Shown one piece after another: positions 43,690 to 52,250 of a stretch of DNA of 64,000 nucleotides (positions are counted from its first letter, which is position 1; every line of letters starts with the position of its first letter). Below the pieces are notes generated by a model. The model had not been told where the DNA came from, did no database searches, and saw nothing but the letters and a program-made list of their open reading frames with translations. The DNA lies in the NCBI GenBank assembly GCA_045647745.1, contig JAZRMQ010000066.1, positions 1 through 64,000 of the forward strand, in the 5' to 3' direction. Source of the DNA: HGM04593 sp045647745 (GTDB lineage: Bacteria; Bacteroidota; Bacteroidia; Bacteroidales; Bacteroidaceae). The translations under genes and the position numbers were made by a program.

Positions 43690-44556
43690 TTACTGATAGC
43701 GCAAGCGCTGTCCGGGACGTATTATAGATTTTGAGTTCAAGCCGTTAAGCTCAAAAATACGTCGCTGCGACACACCATATTTTCTTGCAATCTTTTCAAT
43801 CGTCTCACCACTCTTCACCTTGTGGTATTTTTGCTCAGGGCCGGCAATCTTTACCTTGCCATTTTCGATATATTTGCTACCCGGCTTACGATACATATAA
43901 TAATCGCCGGTCATTTTTTGATTTTTAAAGTCAAACATATCTGCGGGGTTAATGCTCTTACCCATCAAGATTGTCTCAAAATGTAGATGTGCACCCGAGC
44001 TTCGGCCTGTATTGCCACCAAGACCAATTGGGTCACCAGCCTTCACATTCTGATTAACTTTAACAAGCTTCTTTGAGAGGTGAGCATAAAGAGTCTCTAT
44101 ACCATTATTATGGCGTACAACCACATAATGACCATAACCGCGACGTTGATAACTTGTTATTCGCACCTTGCCATCAAAAGCAGCGTAAATGGTATCGCCT
44201 GTCTGCACCTTTATATCCAGCCCCTGATGCACACGACGACGATTGGGACGATAGCCAAAGATATCTGTAATCTTTGTGCTTGGTGTAGGCATCACAAAGT
44301 GGCGCAAATCAATTTTGAAAGAGTCGGGAAGCGTCGAATTATAATGTACAACGGTGTTTGTCCACGTGGGATACATATCATCCGATGGGATTATATGTGC
44401 CTCGTTCAACAGCATATTACGCACCGGAACAGTATCCACCATCGCCATTGGCCGATGAAGCGTAACCTGCTCTGCAACTAAGTCCTGTGCAATGACTCCT
44501 GTTGTACCAACAATCAGAAACAGCGCAAAAAACAAATATTTTAAAATATTTTTCAC
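43690..44556 (-). CDS. M23 peptidase with C-terminal LysM domain
   Basis: A 288-residue exported cell-wall endopeptidase. A signal peptide or anchor covers about 1-23. The M23 domain (about 95-215) has the complete zinc and catalytic set: RVHQGLDI, ETLYAHLSK and GAHLHFE. A LysM domain (about 243-287) starts KVKSGETIEKIARKYGVS and binds the glycan chain. It likely cuts peptide cross-links during growth or division. It begins 3 bases after ndk on the same strand. Confidence 0.94.
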   Translation of the reverse strand: MKNILKYLFFALFLIVGTTGVIAQDLVAEQVTLHRPMAMVDTVPVRNMLLNEAHIIPSDDMYPTWTNTVVHYNSTLPDSFKIDLRHFVMPTPSTKITDIFGYRPNRRRVHQGLDIKVQTGDTIYAAFDGKVRITSYQRRGYGHYVVVRHNNGIETLYAHLSKKLVKVNQNVKAGDPIGLGGNTGRSSGAHLHFETILMGKSINPADMFDFKNQKMTGDYYMYRKPGSKYIENGKVKIAGPEQKYHKVKSGETIEKIARKYGVSQRRIFELNGLNSKSIIRPGQRLRYQ

Positions 44557-44559
44557 CTG

Positions 44560-45033
44560 TTATTTGAATTTTAAGGTTTCCTCGCCACCATATTCAAAAC
44601 AGGTTACTGCCGACTGATAATCAAACAACTCCTCGGGCTTGAAAAAACGATTTATCTCAACAACAGCATTCTCGACAGAGTCGGACGCGTGCACAACATT
44701 CTGCTCGCCGCTCATTGAAAAATCGCCACGAATTGTACCGGGAAGCGCGCGGCGTGAATTGGTAACACCAACCATCTGGCGCACAGTCTCAACAGCCTCG
44801 GCCCCCTCGAGACAACAAGCAATTATCGGAGATGCCTGCATTGAAGCCTTTAGATAGGGGTAGAAAGGACGCTCCACTAAATGCGCATAATGCTCAGCAA
44901 CAAGCTCGTCGGTCATAAAAAGCATTTTTATACCGGCAAAGCGCAATCCTTTGCGCTCAAAGCGTGTTATAATATCGCCCATAAGACCACGCTGAATAGC
45001 ATTGGGCTTAATTAGAATAAGTGTCTTTTCCAT
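44560..45033 (-). CDS. ndk: Nucleoside-diphosphate kinase
   Basis: A 157-residue enzyme balancing NTP and dNTP pools through a phospho-histidine. The active His115 is in NVVHASDS, and TLILIKPNAIQRGLMG and RRALPGTIRGDF are standard. Length is slightly above the usual 140-150, with a short extra C-terminal segment (CFEYGGEETLKFK), as in other Bacteroidales. Confidence 0.96.
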   Translation of the reverse strand: MEKTLILIKPNAIQRGLMGDIITRFERKGLRFAGIKMLFMTDELVAEHYAHLVERPFYPYLKASMQASPIIACCLEGAEAVETVRQMVGVTNSRRALPGTIRGDFSMSGEQNVVHASDSVENAVVEINRFFKPEELFDYQSAVTCFEYGGEETLKFK

Positions 45034-45059
45034 AATTTGTTATAAGTTTATATTCACTA

Positions 45060-45088
45060 CAAATATATTCAAAATAAATGAAATACAA
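45060..45088 (-). promoter_or_regulatory. Likely ndk promoter
   Basis: Minus strand: TTG at 45088-45086, an 18-base spacer, TATATTTG at 45067-45060. It lies in the 73-base gap between recG and ndk and indicates that ndk need not depend on the upstream operon. Confidence 0.5.
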
Positions 45089-45106
45089 GATATTTTCCGG
45101 GAATGA

Positions 45107-47206
45107 TTATGAGATGGCACCCCAGTTTCGGTTATTCATTCTTTTTATATTGCGCAAGCGCTCCCACACCACCCGATACTGTTCACTGTTACACTGCGGG
45201 TCGGCTGCTATCACACCACGAGCCACCTCGCGTACAAATTTCAGCAACTGTTCGTCACGGGCAAGATTGGCAATTTTAAGTTCAAAAGCAATACCGCTCT
45301 GCTGCGTACCCTCCATATCACCCGGGCCACGCAGTTTGAGGTCGGCCTCGGCAATTTCAAAGCCATCGTTGCTCGAGGTCATTATCTCCATTCTTTTTCG
45401 GGTATCTTCGGAGAGCTTATAATCTGTAACCAAAATACAATAGGACTGCGAGGCGCCACGTCCCACACGGCCACGCAACTGGTGCAGCTGCGACAAGCCA
45501 AAGCGCTCGGCGTTCTCAATAACCATCACCGAGGCATTAGGCACATCAACGCCCACCTCGATAACAGTTGTCGACACAAGAATCTGCGTCTCGCCCGATG
45601 CAAAGCGGCGCATCTCGTCGTCTTTCTCCTTTGGCTTCATCTTTCCGTGCAGTTTACTCAATTTATAGTCGCAGAATACATTGCACAGCTGTTTGTAGCC
45701 ATCTTCAAGGTTTTTGAGGTCGAGCTTTTCACTTTCACTGATGAGAGGATACACCACGTAGGCCTGACGCCCCTCGTTTATTTGACTACGGATGAAGGAG
45801 TAAAGTCCATCGATGCGGTTGCGGAATATATGCGATGTGTTTATAGGCTTGCGACCGGGAGGCAGTTCGTCAATAACAGAAACATCAAGGTCGCCATAAA
45901 GAGTCATTGCCAGAGTTCGTGGAATGGGGGTTGCAGTCATCACAAGAATATGAGGCGGTATACTGTTCTTTGCCCACATCTTTGCGCGCTGCACAACACC
46001 AAAGCGATGCTGCTCATCAATAACAACAATACCAAGATTGCGGAACAGCACATTATCCTCGAGCACAGCGTGAGTACCGACAAGAATATCTATACTCCCA
46101 TCCTCAAGAGCCTCGAACAGAGGCACTCTCTCCTTGGCCTTTGTGCTGCCGGTCAGCAGCTCAACCCTCACAGGCAGCGCCCCCAACATTCGACGCAGCG
46201 TCGCAAAATGTTGCTCGGCAAGAATTTCTGTCGGAGCAAGCAGGCAAGCCTGATAGCCATTATCCTTTGCCAACAGCATAGACATTAGAGCAACAAGTGT
46301 TTTTCCACTGCCCACATCACCCTGCAGCAGACGATTCATCTGCCTTTCGCTGTTTACGTCGGCACGTATCTCCTTTATCACTCTTTTTTGAGCGTTAGTC
46401 AATTCAAAAGGCAGCTGCTCGTTGTAGAAACGATTAAACATCTCGCCCACCTTTGCAAAGCGATGCCCAACGTAACGCATCTGGCGTTCCTTGGCATAAT
46501 GCAGAATATTGAGCTGAATGTAAAAAAGTTCTTCAAATTTGAGCCTGTATTGCGCAAGCTGAAGCTCCTTGGGATTGCGCGGAAAGTGTATTATACGCAG
46601 AGCATCATCGAGCGACATTAGCCCGTTTTTTTGTATTATATCGGCCGACAGAGTCTCGGCAAGAGGTGTTGTGAGCAGAGCAAAAAGGTTCTGCACCAAT
46701 TTCAGCATAGCATTAGAATTCAATCCGCTACGCTTCATCTTCTCGGTGGTGTTATAATAGGGTTGCAGCCCCATTGTATCAAGCTTTAATAACGACGCAT
46801 CGTCAACGTCGGGGTGAGCAATATTCACCCTGCCATTAAACATTGAAGGCTTGCCAAAAACAACATATTGAGTGTTTAATTTCAATCGGTTCTTGACAAA
46901 TTTTATACCCCTGAACCACACAAGGTCGACAAAAGCCGTGCCATCGGTAAAATGAGCCACAAGACGGCGCGAAGCCCCCTCGCCCATCTCCTCGAAAGAG
47001 CGTATCTCACCAAGCAGCTGCACGTGCTGCAAATGACCGCCAAGCTCGCTCACTTTAAAGACACGGCTGCGGTCGATATATTTATATGGAAAATAGTATA
47101 GCAAATCGTACAGAGAACGAATATTCAGTTCCCTGCTGAGCAGCGTGGCACGTTGTTCACCCACGCCGGGCAGAAATTTTATATCCCTTGTTGTGATGTC
47201 CAACAT
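45107..47206 (-). CDS. recG: ATP-dependent DNA helicase RecG
   Basis: A 699-residue helicase that remodels stalled replication forks and Holliday junctions. An N-terminal wedge (OB-fold) domain covers about 1-240. The helicase motifs follow: LLQGDVGSGKTLVAL (Walker A), LAPTEILAEQH, GTHAVLEDNV, VIDEQHRFGV (DEQH-type motif II), VMTATPIPRTL, VSTTVIEVGVDVPNA and QLRGRVGRG. Length is standard. Its start lies 28 bases inside the end of ispD. Confidence 0.97.
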   Translation of the reverse strand: MLDITTRDIKFLPGVGEQRATLLSRELNIRSLYDLLYYFPYKYIDRSRVFKVSELGGHLQHVQLLGEIRSFEEMGEGASRRLVAHFTDGTAFVDLVWFRGIKFVKNRLKLNTQYVVFGKPSMFNGRVNIAHPDVDDASLLKLDTMGLQPYYNTTEKMKRSGLNSNAMLKLVQNLFALLTTPLAETLSADIIQKNGLMSLDDALRIIHFPRNPKELQLAQYRLKFEELFYIQLNILHYAKERQMRYVGHRFAKVGEMFNRFYNEQLPFELTNAQKRVIKEIRADVNSERQMNRLLQGDVGSGKTLVALMSMLLAKDNGYQACLLAPTEILAEQHFATLRRMLGALPVRVELLTGSTKAKERVPLFEALEDGSIDILVGTHAVLEDNVLFRNLGIVVIDEQHRFGVVQRAKMWAKNSIPPHILVMTATPIPRTLAMTLYGDLDVSVIDELPPGRKPINTSHIFRNRIDGLYSFIRSQINEGRQAYVVYPLISESEKLDLKNLEDGYKQLCNVFCDYKLSKLHGKMKPKEKDDEMRRFASGETQILVSTTVIEVGVDVPNASVMVIENAERFGLSQLHQLRGRVGRGASQSYCILVTDYKLSEDTRKRMEIMTSSNDGFEIAEADLKLRGPGDMEGTQQSGIAFELKIANLARDEQLLKFVREVARGVIAADPQCNSEQYRVVWERLRNIKRMNNRNWGAIS

Positions 47207-47874
47207 TCCATCAATGTCTTGGCGATAAGCATATCAAAGGGGGTTGTAATCTTGATATTCTCGCGGTTACCCTCTACACCCGACACCTTCTCGCCCAAAG
47301 CCTCAACAACCGAAGCATCATCGGTAAAATTCTCGACAAAGCGCTGTTCATAGGCGCGACGCAACAGCGACAACTTAAAGACCTGAGGTGTTTGCACAAG
47401 ACGGTATCTGTCGCGAGGAACGACCTCTGTTGTATCGTAGCCCACAATGTGACGCAAACTATCCTGCACATCAATCATTGGAATTGCAGCCCCATCAACC
47501 CACGCACGGGCAAAGCACTCATCAAGCACCTTTGGCGAAACAAAGGGGCGCACGCCATCGTGCACACCAACAAGAGCATCGGCAATATCATCAACCTGAG
47601 CCAGCCCGTTCTGAACAGAGTGGAAACGTGTTGAGCCCCCCTGTGCCAAAATCAACGGCACAGCAAAAGAGTACTCCTTACACAGCTGTTTCCACAATTC
47701 AATATGCTGCGCAGGGAGCACAAGAATAAGTTGCATAGAGGGGTCTATGGCATTAAGGCGTTCAAGAGTTACCATAACCAAAGGCTTGCCACAAAGTAGT
47801 TGAAACTGCTTCGGCATCTCCCCGCCCATACGAGTGCCCTTGCCGCCGGCAACAACAATAATATATCTCTTCAT
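47179..47874 (-). CDS. ispD: 2-C-methyl-D-erythritol 4-phosphate cytidylyltransferase
   Basis: A 231-residue enzyme attaching CMP to MEP in isoprenoid synthesis. Motifs: VVAGGKGTRMGGEMPKQFQ (CTP-binding loop), VGVHDGVRPFVS and RYRLVQTPQVFKL. It overlaps recG by 28 bases and lies 3 bases after the DJ-1 gene in the pdxJ-to-recG operon. Confidence 0.96.
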   Translation of the reverse strand: MKRYIIVVAGGKGTRMGGEMPKQFQLLCGKPLVMVTLERLNAIDPSMQLILVLPAQHIELWKQLCKEYSFAVPLILAQGGSTRFHSVQNGLAQVDDIADALVGVHDGVRPFVSPKVLDECFARAWVDGAAIPMIDVQDSLRHIVGYDTTEVVPRDRYRLVQTPQVFKLSLLRRAYEQRFVENFTDDASVVEALGEKVSGVEGNRENIKITTPFDMLIAKTLMECWTSQQGI

Positions 47875-47877
47875 AAA

Positions 47878-48429
47878 TTATTTACAAAATTGCATTTGAG
47901 AGCGCAATGTCTCAACAACATCTGCACCACAGAAATTCTTAACAATGGCAAAGCCAAAGTCGAACGAGGCACCCGGACCACAAGCGGTTATTATATTGCC
48001 ATCCTGTTCAACTGCAGCGGCAGTATATTCAGCACCAAACAAATCACCCTCACAACCGGGATAACAGGTTGCCTTTTTCCCTTTTAAAATACCGATGCGG
48101 CCAAAAACCATTGGAGCAGCGCATATAGCTGCAACAAGCAGACCTTGCGAATAAGCATCGACCAACAATGCACGTAAAGGCTCGTGAGCCGAAAGGTTGT
48201 CTGTTCCTACACCTCCACCGGGCAACACCAGCGCATCGGCATCGGTAAAATCGATATTTTCATACACCTCGTCGGCAACTACAGTAACATTCTGTGCTGA
48301 GATAACATTTTTGCAGCCCATAATAGATACTGTAACCACATTTAAACCGGCACGACGCATCACATCCACCGGTGCCAAAGCCTCAACGGTCTCAAAGCCG
48401 TCGGCAAGAAAAACATATACCTTGTTCAT
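47878..48429 (-). CDS. DJ-1/PfpI family protein (YajL-like)
   Basis: A 183-residue cytosolic protein of the DJ-1 superfamily, whose members protect against oxidative or carbonyl stress. The start VYVFLADGFETVEALAP includes the conserved Glu, and the nucleophilic Cys103 is in VAAICAAPMVFG. The exact activity (glyoxalase, deglycase or chaperone) is debated for the family and cannot be read here. It sits between tonB and ispD, the normal Bacteroidales place for this gene. Confidence 0.92.
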   Translation of the reverse strand: MNKVYVFLADGFETVEALAPVDVMRRAGLNVVTVSIMGCKNVISAQNVTVVADEVYENIDFTDADALVLPGGGVGTDNLSAHEPLRALLVDAYSQGLLVAAICAAPMVFGRIGILKGKKATCYPGCEGDLFGAEYTAAAVEQDGNIITACGPGASFDFGFAIVKNFCGADVVETLRSQMQFCK

Positions 48430-48430
48430 A

Positions 48431-49240
48431 TTACTTCAACTCAAAATTATAGGTAATCGTTCCCGATTGATTATCTACACCGGCAATGCTGTTGAAAATT
48501 GTATTTTTAGCTGCCTTCAGCGCCGCCTCGCGCAATGTAGTATCAACGGTGTTCGACTTTTTGATATTAATACCGGCCACAATAACCTTACCTGCGGGGT
48601 TTACTGTTATATCCACTACAACACGTCCCTCGGCCTGTAATTTCTCTTTAGGCCTTACTATACCATCTTTTCCCGGAGAACGGCCATCAAGGCTAAACGA
48701 TACACCAACGCCGTTCTGCAGGCCGGAGTCTGAATTTCCCTGCACTGAACCTTTGGTTGAGTCATCCTTTTCGGCATCGCCCTTTTTACTCATCAAGCTA
48801 CCCTTGTTAAAGGCATTTGCGATAGAATTTTCGGCCGCCTTACGCGCCTCGGCCTCTTTGCGTTCCTGCTCCTTGCGCAGAGCCTCTTCTTTCTCCTTTT
48901 GTATCTGCTCGGGAGTTTTTTCGGGCTTTTTGGGAGTCTCTTGTTTAGGCTTTTCGGGAGGCAGAGCAAGGCTCTCTTCGCTATCCTGTGTTATCAACTG
49001 TTCTTCGGGAGTAGACGGAGCGGGCTGCGCCGGCTCAGGCTGCGGTGCAACAGGTGGTGCCTCGTTGAATTGCGCCATTGCATAATCCTCAATATCCACC
49101 CCCATCATCACCTCGACACCCTTTTCGGGGAGCTCGGCAGGGGGAGTGAGCACCAAAAAATAGAGCAATGCCAAGACAATTGCGTGTATAATAAGAGTAC
49201 CCGCAACACCGACTATTTTCTCTTTAGAAAACTTTTTCAT
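48431..49240 (-). CDS. tonB: Energy transducer TonB
   Basis: A 269-residue inner-membrane protein carrying proton-motive energy to outer-membrane receptors. A short cytosolic tail and one helix (about 12-32, ending LTPP) precede a Pro/Glu/Lys-rich periplasmic linker (about 55-140). The C-terminal domain (about 180-269) contains GRVVVDITVNPAGKVIV. ATG 49240 overlaps the exbD stop as TGATG; a GTG one codon upstream is less likely. It forms the complex with ExbB and ExbD encoded just upstream. Confidence 0.9.
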   Translation of the reverse strand: MKKFSKEKIVGVAGTLIIHAIVLALLYFLVLTPPAELPEKGVEVMMGVDIEDYAMAQFNEAPPVAPQPEPAQPAPSTPEEQLITQDSEESLALPPEKPKQETPKKPEKTPEQIQKEKEEALRKEQERKEAEARKAAENSIANAFNKGSLMSKKGDAEKDDSTKGSVQGNSDSGLQNGVGVSFSLDGRSPGKDGIVRPKEKLQAEGRVVVDITVNPAGKVIVAGINIKKSNTVDTTLREAALKAAKNTIFNSIAGVDNQSGTITYNFELK

Positions 49241-49653
49241 CACTTGCTATCGGGGCGGCGTGTAGCCAGCACCATCTTGTATTTGTTTTCGTTAGCAATA
49301 TTAAGCACCTTCACCACCTCGCGATAAGGGATTGTCTCATCGGCATAAAGCGCCACAAACATCTCTGAATCCTTTTCGCTACACTCGGCAAGGAAAGCTG
49401 CTAAATCCTCCTCCAATATCTCTCTCACAGGCTCTTTTCCCCATTGAGCATAGTAAGTGAGGTCCGATTTTATTGTTATGCGAGCCATTGGCTGCGTGTG
49501 TGCTCTCTCCTTTCCCTGAGGAAGATTTACCTTTATTGCATTTGGTATCACAATCGTTGATGTGAGCATAAAGAAAATCAGTAGCAGGAAGATGATATCC
49601 GTCATTGACGACATTGAGAAGTCGCCTATGGTCTTTGTTCTTCTCTTTATCAT
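49240..49653 (-). CDS. exbD: Biopolymer transport protein ExbD/TolR
   Basis: A 137-residue inner-membrane protein with one helix (about 14-36) carrying the conserved Asp of SMTDIIFLLLIFFML, which takes part in proton flow with ExbB. The remainder is periplasmic. ATG 49653 is preferred to a TTG two codons upstream. It lies between exbB (6-base gap) and tonB (1-base overlap). Confidence 0.94.
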   Translation of the reverse strand: MIKRRTKTIGDFSMSSMTDIIFLLLIFFMLTSTIVIPNAIKVNLPQGKERAHTQPMARITIKSDLTYYAQWGKEPVREILEEDLAAFLAECSEKDSEMFVALYADETIPYREVVKVLNIANENKYKMVLATRRPDSK

Positions 49654-49659
49654 AATCAA

Positions 49660-50430
49660 TTATGCTTCAATATTTTCAGCCTCAGGCTCATTGACCGGAG
49701 CAGTTGCTTGCTGCTGAGCATCAGCCTTTGCCGTATCCTCTTTGCTCTCTGCAACAATCTCAAGGAAAGAGATTATATCGGCCTCCATAGCATTCTGCAC
49801 CTTATCGACCTTTGTCACCAGATAATTATAGGCAAAAATAGCAATAATACCAACAATCAGACCACCGACGGTTGTCACCATTGCCTCATATATACCACCC
49901 GACAATGCAGATACCTCAATGTTGTCGCCAGCCTGTGACATATTCCAAAAAGCCTGCACCATACCGGTCACTGTGCCCAAGAAACCAAGCATTGGAGCAA
50001 CTGCCGAGATTGTAGAGAGCACCGGCAAGCCCTTCTCCAATGCCGCAATCTCAAGACCCGCGTAATTCTCAAGAGCCTGACGGATAGAGGCATTGTCCAA
50101 ACGATAATCCTTTACACCCTTTGCCAATATGCGCGAGGTTGGGGTATTCAGTTTGTTGCAATATCTTGCAGCCGATTTAAAATCCTTATCTCTTATATTG
50201 TCGTTCAAACGCTCCAATAACAAAGGATTTTTGCTGCCAGCCTTGCGAAGCACGGCATATCGCTCAAAAAAGATATATATACCAAAAACTGACAAGACAG
50301 CAAGGATAACCATTATCCAGCCACCTTTCATCGCCAAATCAAGCACGTTAAGGTTCTCTTGTACGGCCTCTGCCGCCACTGCAATAGAATCGGTTGCTAA
50401 AGTATCAACAACTTCTGTAAGTGAATTCAT
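49660..50430 (-). CDS. exbB: MotA/TolQ/ExbB proton channel protein
   Basis: A 256-residue inner-membrane protein with three helices: about 35-55, and the pair around 140-165 and 185-210. The channel motif LPVLSTISAVAPMLGFLGTVTGMVQAF appears in short form as GFLGTVTGM, with AMVTTVGGLIVGI further on. It makes the proton channel of the ExbB-ExbD-TonB complex. A Thr/Gln/Ala-rich C-terminal tail follows. Confidence 0.94.
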   Translation of the reverse strand: MNSLTEVVDTLATDSIAVAAEAVQENLNVLDLAMKGGWIMVILAVLSVFGIYIFFERYAVLRKAGSKNPLLLERLNDNIRDKDFKSAARYCNKLNTPTSRILAKGVKDYRLDNASIRQALENYAGLEIAALEKGLPVLSTISAVAPMLGFLGTVTGMVQAFWNMSQAGDNIEVSALSGGIYEAMVTTVGGLIVGIIAIFAYNYLVTKVDKVQNAMEADIISFLEIVAESKEDTAKADAQQQATAPVNEPEAENIEA

Positions 50431-50445
50431 AGTTTCTATTTTTTA

Positions 50446-51165
50446 TTATTTTATCAGACATTTTTTATACGCAGCAATAGTTGCCTCAAGCCCCATATAC
50501 AGAGCATCACAGATGAGAGCGTGCCCAATGGACACCTCATCAACCCAAGGAATTACGTCGGTAAAATACTTCAAATTCTCAAGGCTGAGGTCGTGACCGG
50601 CATTCAGGCCAATTCCCAATTGCCTCACACGCGTTGCAGTCTCAAGGAAAGGAGCAATGGCCGCCTCGGGGTCTTTTGCGAAATTATGAGCATAAGGGCC
50701 TGTGTAGAGCTCCACTCTATCGGCACCTGCTTCGGCAGCAAATTCAGCCATACGCACATCGGCATCTATGAATATTGAGCTGCGTATGCCGGCAGCTCTC
50801 AAATCATTGAGCACGTCACGCAAGAAAAACTGCTCTTTTTCAGTATCCCAACCGCTATTCGAGGTCAACTGCTCCGGTTTATCGGGCACGAGCGTCACCT
50901 GCGAAGGGCGCACGCGCAATACCAAATCGAGAAAATCCCTTGACGGATAACCCTCTATATTAAATTCCGTGCGCAACACCGCCTGCAGAGCAGGAACGTC
51001 GGAACGACGTATATGCCTCTCGTCTGGGCGCGGATGAACCGTAATTCCATCGGCACCAAAAGCCTCACAATCCTTTGCAACCTTTATAATATCGGGATTA
51101 TTACCTCCACGAGCATTCCTGATAGTTGCAACCTTGTTGATATTTACACTGAGTTTTGTCCTCAT
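50446..51165 (-). CDS. pdxJ: Pyridoxine 5'-phosphate synthase
   Basis: A 239-residue TIM-barrel enzyme closing the pyridoxine ring in DXP-dependent vitamin B6 synthesis. Motifs: LSVNINKVATIRNARGG, GITVHPRPDERHI, LELVTLVPD-like QVTLVPDKPEQLTSN, VELYTGPYA, GLNAGHDLSLENL and VSIGHALICDAL. It is the first gene of the unit that continues with exbB, 15 bases downstream. Confidence 0.96.
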   Translation of the reverse strand: MRTKLSVNINKVATIRNARGGNNPDIIKVAKDCEAFGADGITVHPRPDERHIRRSDVPALQAVLRTEFNIEGYPSRDFLDLVLRVRPSQVTLVPDKPEQLTSNSGWDTEKEQFFLRDVLNDLRAAGIRSSIFIDADVRMAEFAAEAGADRVELYTGPYAHNFAKDPEAAIAPFLETATRVRQLGIGLNAGHDLSLENLKYFTDVIPWVDEVSIGHALICDALYMGLEATIAAYKKCLIK

Positions 51166-51225
51166 AAAAACACTTTATCAATCTAATAAACAAACTACAT
51201 CCCCGGCAGTTTACATATTTTTTTG

Positions 51226-51233
51226 CAAAATTA
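51226..51233 (-). promoter_or_regulatory. -7 box for the pdxJ operon
   Basis: Minus-strand TAATTTTG matches TAnnTTTG, 61 bases before the pdxJ start, in the 145-base region shared with the divergent nadK. No clear -33 box. Confidence 0.45.
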
Positions 51234-51267
51234 GCACAAATAAAAAATATTGTGTAATAATTTATCT

Positions 51268-51275
51268 TAATTTTG
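51268..51275 (+). promoter_or_regulatory. -7 box for nadK
   Basis: Plus-strand TAATTTTG matches TAnnTTTG and lies 36 bases before the nadK start. Upstream only TTG at 51250-51252 is near the expected -33 position, at a short spacing. Confidence 0.45.
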
Positions 51276-51310
51276 CATTGTAAAATGTTCAAATTAAAAG
51301 AATAACACTT

Positions 51311-52183
51311 ATGAAATTTGCAATATTCGGCAACAAACACCAAACAAAAAAATCGGAAAGCATTGAATTGCTTTTCGACGCAATCACAAAGCGCGGTGAC
51401 AGTTACGCCATAGATAAATCCTTTTACGATTTTCTATGCAAAGAGCATATTGCACAACCCTGTCCGCAAGAGATTATCACAGATAATAATTTCGATGCAG
51501 ATATTGCTATCAGTTTCGGTGGCGACGGAACATTGTTGCGCACGGCAAGCCGAGTAGGCAGCAAGCCAATTCCCATTTTGGGCATCAACGCGGGACGCTT
51601 GGGATTTCTCACAGCAACGTCCAACGAGAATATAGATGATATTATCAGCAAGATACACAACGGAGACTTTGATGTTGAGCAGCGCATCCTCATTGAGGCA
51701 AACACAAACGGCGCAGAGCTAAAGAGTTACCCATTTGCCCTTAACGAGATTGCGATAATGAAGCACGACAGTTCGTCAATGATAACCCTGAAGGCAACAA
51801 TCAATGGATGCGACACAATCACCTATCAGGCCGACGGACTCATCGTTGCCACCCCATCGGGTTCAACAGGCTACTCCCTGAGCGTGGGAGGCCCAATCAT
51901 CGCCCCCGAGGCTGGAGTGCTCACACTAACGCCCATCGCACCGCACAGCCTAAGCGCCCGCCCAATAGTGGTAGGCGACAACACCTCCATTGAGATAAGT
52001 GTCAACAGCCGAAGCGGCAACTATCTGATAGCCATTGACGGGCGCAACGAGAGTTGCGACGATAGCACCACAATCACCATTAACAAAGCCGCCTATCGCC
52101 AGCTCATCATCCGCCACCGCGAACACTCGTTCATACAGAACCTCCAAGAGAAGCTGATGTGGGGGGCCGATATTAGAGAATAA
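51311..52183 (+). CDS. nadK: NAD kinase
   Basis: A 290-residue cytosolic enzyme phosphorylating NAD to NADP. Motifs: SFGGDGTLLRTA with the catalytic Asp, GINAGRLGFLT, FALNEIAIMKHDSSSMI, and TYQADGLIVATPSGSTGYSLSVGGPI. Length is standard. It is divergent from pdxJ, a common arrangement in Bacteroidales, and ends at a strong bidirectional hairpin. Confidence 0.97.
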   Translation: MKFAIFGNKHQTKKSESIELLFDAITKRGDSYAIDKSFYDFLCKEHIAQPCPQEIITDNNFDADIAISFGGDGTLLRTASRVGSKPIPILGINAGRLGFLTATSNENIDDIISKIHNGDFDVEQRILIEANTNGAELKSYPFALNEIAIMKHDSSSMITLKATINGCDTITYQADGLIVATPSGSTGYSLSVGGPIIAPEAGVLTLTPIAPHSLSARPIVVGDNTSIEISVNSRSGNYLIAIDGRNESCDDSTTITINKAAYRQLIIRHREHSFIQNLQEKLMWGADIRE

Positions 52184-52195
52184 TGGCGTTATATA

Positions 52196-52242
52196 CAATA
52201 ACAGAAAAAGCGATGGAGTCTCCATCGCTTTTTCTGTTATTG
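52196..52242. terminator. Bidirectional terminator between nadK and the beta-helix gene
   Basis: A near-perfect palindrome with 23-bp arms around a single T (in practice a shorter stem with a 3-5 base loop). AGAAAAAGCGATGGA on one arm gives CGCTTTTTCT on the other, so both strands have a T-run after the GC part. It lies between two convergent stops. Confidence 0.9.
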
Positions 52243-52250
52243 CCAATATT

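Noticed and set aside
47179..47206. 28-base recG/ispD overlap as a sign of misannotation or frameshift
   Set aside because: Both proteins have complete family ends and starts; RecG commonly begins MLD.. shortly before the conserved LPGVG segment, so the overlap seems real.
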